From Pyxicephalus adspersus (lineage: Eukaryota > Chordata > Amphibia > Anura > Pyxicephalidae): 64,000 bases of DNA. Below the pieces are notes generated by a model. The model was not told the origin of the DNA. It ran no database searches and was given only the letters and a program-made list of their open reading frames with translations. The stretch covers positions 18,223,992 to 18,287,991 of the forward strand of contig NC_092863.1 of assembly GCF_032062135.1 (NCBI RefSeq), written 5' to 3'. Both the position numbers and the translations under genes were made by a program. How positions within the stretch are numbered: the first letter of the stretch is position 1; the number at the start of each line of letters is the position of its first letter. Shown here one piece after another: positions 57,612 through 64,000 of the stretch.

Positions 57612-59574
57612 GTAAGTAAAAGGGATTCCTTTCAAAATATTCAATTAGTATATAGTGACAAGATAAAGCTAAGTGCACACAAGTAAGCACTGGCACACAA
57701 TTCTCTGATTTGTTCCACGTGTAGTAGATCTATTAATTCTACCTATTTTGATATAAGTATTTCTAGATACATTGAGGGGGTGGTAAGGGAGAACACCGGG
57801 GTGACTGATGTAACAGGTAATCCACTACTCTTTGTTAAACTTAAAGGTAGTGGAATTTTTAAAATGCCTTCCCTCTTACTTCTTAAAATGGTTCTCACAA
57901 TACATGGCGTGCAAAGCTTCCTATGCTTGGTTAAATATTACTGTAGCTTTTGCATACTTTACCTGTTGTTTACTCGCCATAATATACCAGGTGCAAAGGG
58001 TGGGGGTATGATGCAGTCAGTAATTTGATATTTTATCGAAATCTGCCCTGTACAGCAAAGATCAAATTATTAAAAGGGTCATGTGTACAGCAGCCTAAAG
58101 GAAAGAAAGTTACACTCATAAATCCTTTCAGTTTTTTAAACAAGACTTGTATTGGATGATACAGATAGTTAATTTTTTAAAAAAACCTTTGCATTGGTGC
58201 AATATTCGCTCATTTCTTATTTTGAAGAGACAACAGGAAGTGAGAAGACATATCAGGATAGGATTCTCTTTTTATGTGATTTTACCTCTCCTACTACTGT
58301 GGCATCTCTAAATGTTTTTTTTTAGGCTATATTTAGGGTTGCTTCCTGAAAACAAGAAGTTGTAAGAACAGGCTATATTTTCATCCAGCTAATAAATAAT
58401 GCAGTGAAATCAGTGAGTAAGCAATTTCAGTACAGGAGAGGGGCCAATACAACTGTGCAGATTGGGAAGGGAAGCATGGAGTGCAGATTTGGTAAGTGTA
58501 TGTGTGCACTATAGCCCATTGAGGCCGGAAACTTTGACAAGCCTAGCTATTATTGGGTAGTTTTATTCATTTTAAAGATCACTTCGTTATTGCCATTAGC
58601 TAAATGTGATTTAGCCCAACAAATTAGAATACATAATACTTGCAGCAGCAATTAGGATTGCTAGGCGGAGTCCTTGTCATTGGTTGTAAAATATAACCGT
58701 TCTGCTGGAGTGTTCAGATCAGAACTACTCATTTGAAGTGAGTATGTTAATCCCCTCTCTTCTTTGGTGTTCACAAGAAAACTAAATTTGCTTCAGCTGG
58801 CATCAGAAAAGCCTTGATTAAGGGGAATTTTGCTGGAATTTTTTTTGTCGCACAATAAATTGTGAATAGTTTGATGCAGTTCTCTACATACTCATACTAA
58901 TCTGAGTTATGATGGTTTGATCATCTTTAGGAATGCCTGCTCAGGGTTTGTGGCAGATCTAAGGGGGGTAAAAATGGGCTTGCTTTCTCAGCTTGTCCCT
59001 ATAACCTCCACAAGATTAGTAGATTGGATGTTATAGAATATAAGACATGATAAAATTCCCCAATTGCTTAAACAGAGCTTATCTTGTTATTTTCAAATGA
59101 TTGTTAGAAGATGTAACCCAGACAGCAGAGGTTATCTTTAGTATATTGTTTTGGAGAGTATATTTTGATAGTGAACTCCTGGTTTTTATTGCTGTTTAGA
59201 TGATTGACCCTATTTTTCCTGGTGTTCTGTTTCTTGGAAAAAATTCTGGGCCAAGAGGTGAGGGGAAACATTCCATTGGGAAACAACAGATTTTCTCTTT
59301 GCACAAGTTTCCTCCCACATATAGTTTTGGTACAAGTACAGGAGGTAACGTATTACCGTTTTTAGGCAAGAGCAATAAAGCATATTGTTGGGCCATCCTG
59401 AACTATGAGACTATGAACCTCAAAAGAAGCAGTGCTCTCCCTAACATTTCCCAGTCTTGCTCCCTTGATATTTGCCTGTGTGCAGGACCATCATCTTATT
59501 GGGTGGGGGCACTGCAGAAGTAAAAAAATTCCTTGTCTTATATAGGTTGTGCAAAACTAAATGGTGAAACCCAC

Positions 59575-61235
59575 TCCATCCTGACTAGCGCCACCACCTT
59601 AGCTCACCTCTGTCCTGTACAACACCTGTAGCTTTGTCCTTAATGCCATGAATCACTATGTTTTAGTAGCATATAAGGCTGTGTGGCTGTTGGGGATGTT
59701 GCTCTGCTGTCCTACATGGTTGAGTATTAGAATAAATCCACGATTTAGCTGCAGAACCCCCCAACTACCCCACTTCCAATTTGTCTCTCCTCATGGTATG
59801 TAAATTGTATATAATTATGTCAACGTGTTTACCACGCCAGGGAAGTCTTCCAAATACCTCAAATGTCACTCATTTACTAGCTGGAGATACATCTGTTTTC
59901 CAGGAGATACACAGGAAAACTTTTGTTTTCTGGCAATTAAACACTTGCATTTTCTACTTTGAAATGCCTTTCAAATGTATATCTACATAGCTGGTTCATG
60001 TCAACAAAGCCCCCAACTAGTGTTACAACATTCTTTTAATTGGTACAAGCAACGTACAGTCAAACATATACTATTATTTGGATTGAGCCAAAGCTGAACT
60101 AAACTTAAGGTAAACAACGTTTGGAGCAGACATGAACTGAAAAACAACAACTAGGAGGTAGTACTATTTGACATAAAGACATGCAATTTTTGTCAAAAAA
60201 AAAAATAACTCCCTGTCTTTGGGAGGCTCTTTTGTCCAAAAATAAAAAAATAATATGTGAAACCTACTTAATCCTAGCTACCACCATTATCTGGCTAGCT
60301 CAACCTCTCTACCCAAACCTGTGGCTCTGTCCTGAATGCGAAGAATCGTTATGTCTTAGTAGCATAAAAAGGCGTGTGACTGTTGTGGGGTCATGCACTG
60401 CTGGACTACACGGTGATTAACTATACAAAATCCACTTTTTAGCTCTCAAAACTTTTTTTTTAATGCTTTCCCCCAGGTTGAATTCATGAAGTTCAGTACT
60501 GTAGTATTGTTGAAAAGCTTATCATTTTGCATTTTTGAGCACACCATGGTGAGGCCATTCTTATTTTTTAAAAGTACCCCAAAGATTTCACTGCACGCTT
60601 AGTTTAAATTGTCCAGGTTTGTATCTTAAACTTAAATTGTGTCCAATGTATACCGACAATCACACACTTGCACACCTGCTGGGTGAGGCTTACGTAAGAC
60701 CACCAATATTAGTCAGACACATGATTATAAAAAGAAAATAAAGGACTTTTATTCTTCAGAAGTATCATACGTAAGGTAACATGAGACTTCCTGTCTATTT
60801 GTCATTATATTTATAAGAATCCAGAAGATTTTACCCTACAGCTACTTAGGTGGATCGTTTTTGGCTCTGCATGGTATGTATATTGTATATAATTATGTGA
60901 ACATGTTTTCCACTCGTTACACTAGACGTTCCTGGGAATTCTTCCACATACCTCAAAAGTCAATCATTTGCAGTAGCATTTAGTAGCTGGAGAAACATGA
61001 TTTCCAGGAGATGCTTGTAAAACATGCCTGTTTTCCTGCAATAAAACACATCCATTGTATTGGAAATACCTTTCAAATTAATTTCTATTTAGCTAGTTCA
61101 GGTCTACAAAAAGCTCCCTACTGCTGTTACCTGAACATTCTTTTTTTTTCTGGTACGAGCATTGTTTGGCCAGGCATTTACTATTGTTTGGCTTCAACCA
61201 AAATGAAGGTGAGCAACGTATGGAAGACTTAAGTA
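59575..61235 (+). repeat. Diverged tandem duplication
   Basis: The block 59575-60110 is repeated at about 60255-61220. Shared phrases include gtagcata (59667, 60360), catggtatgta with tgtatataattatgt (59794, 60870) and cctttcaaat (59970, 61070). The second copy has about 400 bp of extra sequence at 60460-60860. Confidence 0.65.
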
Positions 61236-62120
61236 CACAGCTAATAATATTGTGGGCTAGTGATTATTGGCCCTTGACCGCTCCAGCTAAGGAGAACACC
61301 CATATGGTAGTGAGAATATTTATTGGCTGGTGGTATCAGAGGCGGTATTGCCTCCTGACTACTACCGTACAAGTTCATTAAAAATTCCCCACTGTTTAAT
61401 AACTGTAACAGTGCCGATGAGCAACTGCACACCCAACAGAGCTAACTTTCATTATCTTAAACAAGGCTATAAGAACTAAACAAATATTAGAAGTTTGGGC
61501 CAACTTGTACAATCAGGTAAAACCTGAACTGCTCCCTCATGACTCTTATTTGGAGGGAAATTCTTCTGTTCCTTAAATATTGTCAAGTGGGAAGTTTGAG
61601 TGCTTTTTTTTTTTAAAGAAAAAATAATGCATGTCTATGTGTCCATTTGCTTCTAATCCATAAGAACATTGGGGCTGTGTTGCGGACGTCATGCTTGTCA
61701 GTTCACCTCACACACTTAACCACAAAACTTTTTATTACCAGCAGCTGGAGGTTTGGTGTTTCCAACTCCTAAGCATACAAAACATCTGTCCTCAAACATT
61801 GCAAAAATTGGGACAGAGTTTCATTGTCTGTTCACTCATCCCCTACCACTCAGTATAACTACACCACCAGTGATAGATTGGACTGCATTGGACAATTTGG
61901 ATTGGTTAAATATACTTTGATATAGCAATTGAAATCTCTCAAATTTTGCAAAGGCTGAGACTAGTATTTTAGGTAGCAGGATTCAAACAATCTCTCCTGT
62001 ACTATCTCGCTTACACAGTATAGTTAGACCTCATGGTTGAATTTTAGGGATGCACTGCTTTAGCCGTTCCTAGTAAGCCTGTACAGCATTATCCTCAATG
62101 TATATTTCTGTCTGTAATAG

Positions 62121-62156
62121 TCCCCTGAGGAAGCCTAAAGGCGAAACGCGTCGGGA
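62121..62156 (+). ncRNA. Hammerhead-ribozyme-like motif, best copy
   Basis: Stem I TCCC (62121-62124) with GGGA (62153-62156); core CTGAGGA (62125-62131); stem II GCC/GGC with loop TAAA (62133-62142); GAAA (62143-62146); short stem III C/G; cleavage-type triplet GTC (62150-62152). All core elements are present. One extra A (62132) sits between the core and stem II, which is atypical and could reduce activity. Confidence 0.55.
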
Positions 62157-62701
62157 TCTTTACACATCCTTCTGAATATTAGTAGGATTACGTTGTCTAG
62201 ATTATAGATAACAAACCACCCCCCCCCCCTTGTTTTGGGTTACGATAATGTGTTTTTTTTTCTACAGTATATTTGATGTATTGTTTGTAAAATATTATTC
62301 TGTATTTGTATTTATAGTTTCACTGTATTTAAGTCCCCTGACTCAGGGAACATTAGTGAATTTTATGACAACATTTTGCCACAACAAACAAATACCCTGT
62401 CTTTTTTCTTCTCTTTACCACATTGTGTACTACATTAATATATGGGTATGTGGCCTTCTTTTGATTAGCGGAGATTGATCAGCATTTTTCCTCCTTTTGT
62501 TTTAATTTCTAATTCATAAGCACTGCAGAAAATTCAGTAGTCAGAAAAATTGATCCTTCTATCTCCTGCAAGTGCTGAGGCTGACGGTGGTTAAATTCTT
62601 TTCCTCTTGCATAATCCGCTTTATGAAAACATCAGTTTTACAAGTCAATATGTCAACCACAAATCCAACGATAGTTTTTTTTTATTTTTTTAGTGGCCCT
62701 C

Positions 62702-63098
62702 AAGCTAGGTACACACGTTCAATAATTGTTGTTAGAAAACAAATGGCTAATGATAGATCAGTGATTATGCACGGTTATTTTAAACAATTTTATTGCGCAC
62801 AATTCTGTACATGCTGTAACAATAAGATCGTTCAAATATAATCCACCCATAATGTACACACGCTAGATATGATTGTTTGAATGATGCAGGAACTGACATG
62901 TACTAGAGAAAGTGTATCACAGAACAATCACACAATAGAATGCCAACAATCTTCGCCCAATCATATCTGCTGGGTCGTCCGTTCGTTTTCAGCGAAATCC
63001 TCATTCATCAGCATCGTTGTGCACTTTTTTGTTAACGGACAAACGGTCGTTGGTTGTTCGTTTCCAACGATAATTATTGCACGTGTGTACGGAGCCTT
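62702..63098. mobile_element. Palindromic MITE, gtacacacg-type ends
   Basis: The left end agctaggtacacacgttcaa then taattgttgtt is imperfectly inverted at the right end (aacgataattattgcacgtg then tgtacggagcct). No transposase. Same family as 25815-26141. Confidence 0.7.
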
Positions 63099-63769
63099 AC
63101 ACCTAGTGAAAGACTATTTCCAAAGCTTTCACAGCCACATGATTATACATAGTCAACCCTCTGAAACTCTAGTGGGTCTAAAAGTGGTAATGATACTCCC
63201 TGAACAATAACTCCAAAGACATGTGTCATCTGCATTATACACCTATAGACCAGTTTGCACAGTTTGTTACTAAAGAATCATTTACATGACCTAGCCCATT
63301 ACCTTTAAATAAGTAGTAAACTCATTGTTCTTTGGATTTGTGGTTAATGTAATGACTTGTCAAACTGATTTTTTTATGAAAGGGATTATGCAAGAGGAAA
63401 TGTGTTTTTTTTACATAGCAATCATCTGTGTGTTGAAGCTACAGAAAGCACATTCACAGCATACTTGTTTCCTCTATTGCATTTTGCAACCCAAGAAAGA
63501 TGCTAATGTAGAATATTATTTGATACTCTTCTTTTACCTTGTTTTATTTGTGTACAATGGAATTAATGTCTCAAACGATCGTATTGCTAAACCTTACATG
63601 ATTTTACATCAGAACTTGTAAAATGATATGATCCTACTTCAACAGGAACTGCATTGTGCACTTGTAATCCATACCAATCCAGTGTTTGCTTTTTTCTTGT
63701 GTCATTACAGCAAACCAAAACCTGGATGTATTAATAATAATATTATTATTTTTTATATATATTTATTAT

Positions 63770-63900
63770 AACACGATTTATATAGTGCCGACATATTACG
63801 TAGCGCTGTACATTAAATAGGGGTTGCAAATATCAGACAAATACATACAGTGACACCAGGAGGAGGAGAGGACCCTGCCCTGAAGAGCTTACACTCCTAC
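63770..63900 (-). mobile_element. L2-type LINE 3' tail
   Basis: The segment carries cgatttatatagtgccgaca, gcgctgtacattaaataggg and ctgaagagcttacactccta: the family 3' UTR in reverse orientation, preceded by an ATT microsatellite. Confidence 0.75.
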
Positions 63901-64000
63901 TACTTTCTAAAAAAAAAAGATTTACAAAAATAACATGCTTTAGTAAAAGATTGTTCTTAGCAAGGCCTGATGTAATAAATGTGTGAATTATGTGAAAAAA

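Larger units (their letters stand above)
57612..64000. other. med24: Start of med24 intron 25, runs off window
   Basis: I searched for the expected last exon (human region following QFMPFTTV) and found no match. The stretch holds an old tandem duplication, a hammerhead-like motif, a gtacacacg MITE and an L2 tail. Confidence 0.5.

Noticed and set aside
62881..63210. 109-codon frame
   Set aside because: It lies in the right half of a palindromic MITE and its flank; no motif.

Overview
This window is vertebrate nuclear DNA, most likely from a frog. It is AT-rich, full of introns, and carries several repeat families: L2- and CR1-type LINE tails, hAT and other DNA-transposon relics, Penelope-like pieces with hammerhead-like motifs, and palindromic MITEs. 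I recognise no bacterial, viral or organellar genes. The frog assignment rests on the style of the repeats and on the divergence of the one gene from mammalian orthologues; it is inference.

The only protein-coding gene I can support is med24 (Mediator complex subunit 24, also TRAP100/DRIP100) on the + strand. A probable noncoding first exon ends at 18467 behind a CpG-rich promoter. The start codon is at 21652, and 24 coding exons run to 57611. Every exon joins its neighbour in phase, giving 948 codons (2844 nt) without a stop. The last coding exon, about 40 residues by comparison with vertebrate MED24, was not found before 64000, so the gene probably runs off the right edge. One assembly gap (38046-38316) lies inside an intron.

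Positions 1-18200 hold no gene I can support. They contain palindromic MITEs, a DNA element with an internal minisatellite, a degenerate minisatellite split by a hAT insertion, L2 and CR1 LINE 3' ends (one with a nested poly-A insertion and a 15-bp target duplication) and a near-perfect 66-nt hairpin. In mammals MED24 and THRA are head to head, so this side could be the THRA-facing intergenic region, but no THRA coding exon was seen.

The introns carry more of the same families. The most interesting are the Penelope-like remnants: a 933-bp foldback element at 36338-37270 flanked by a 15-bp perfect direct repeat, with two hammerhead-like cores in opposite orientation; a broken element at 38317-39621 with a fragment of Penelope-type reverse transcriptase; and isolated hammerhead-like motifs near 3838 and 62121.
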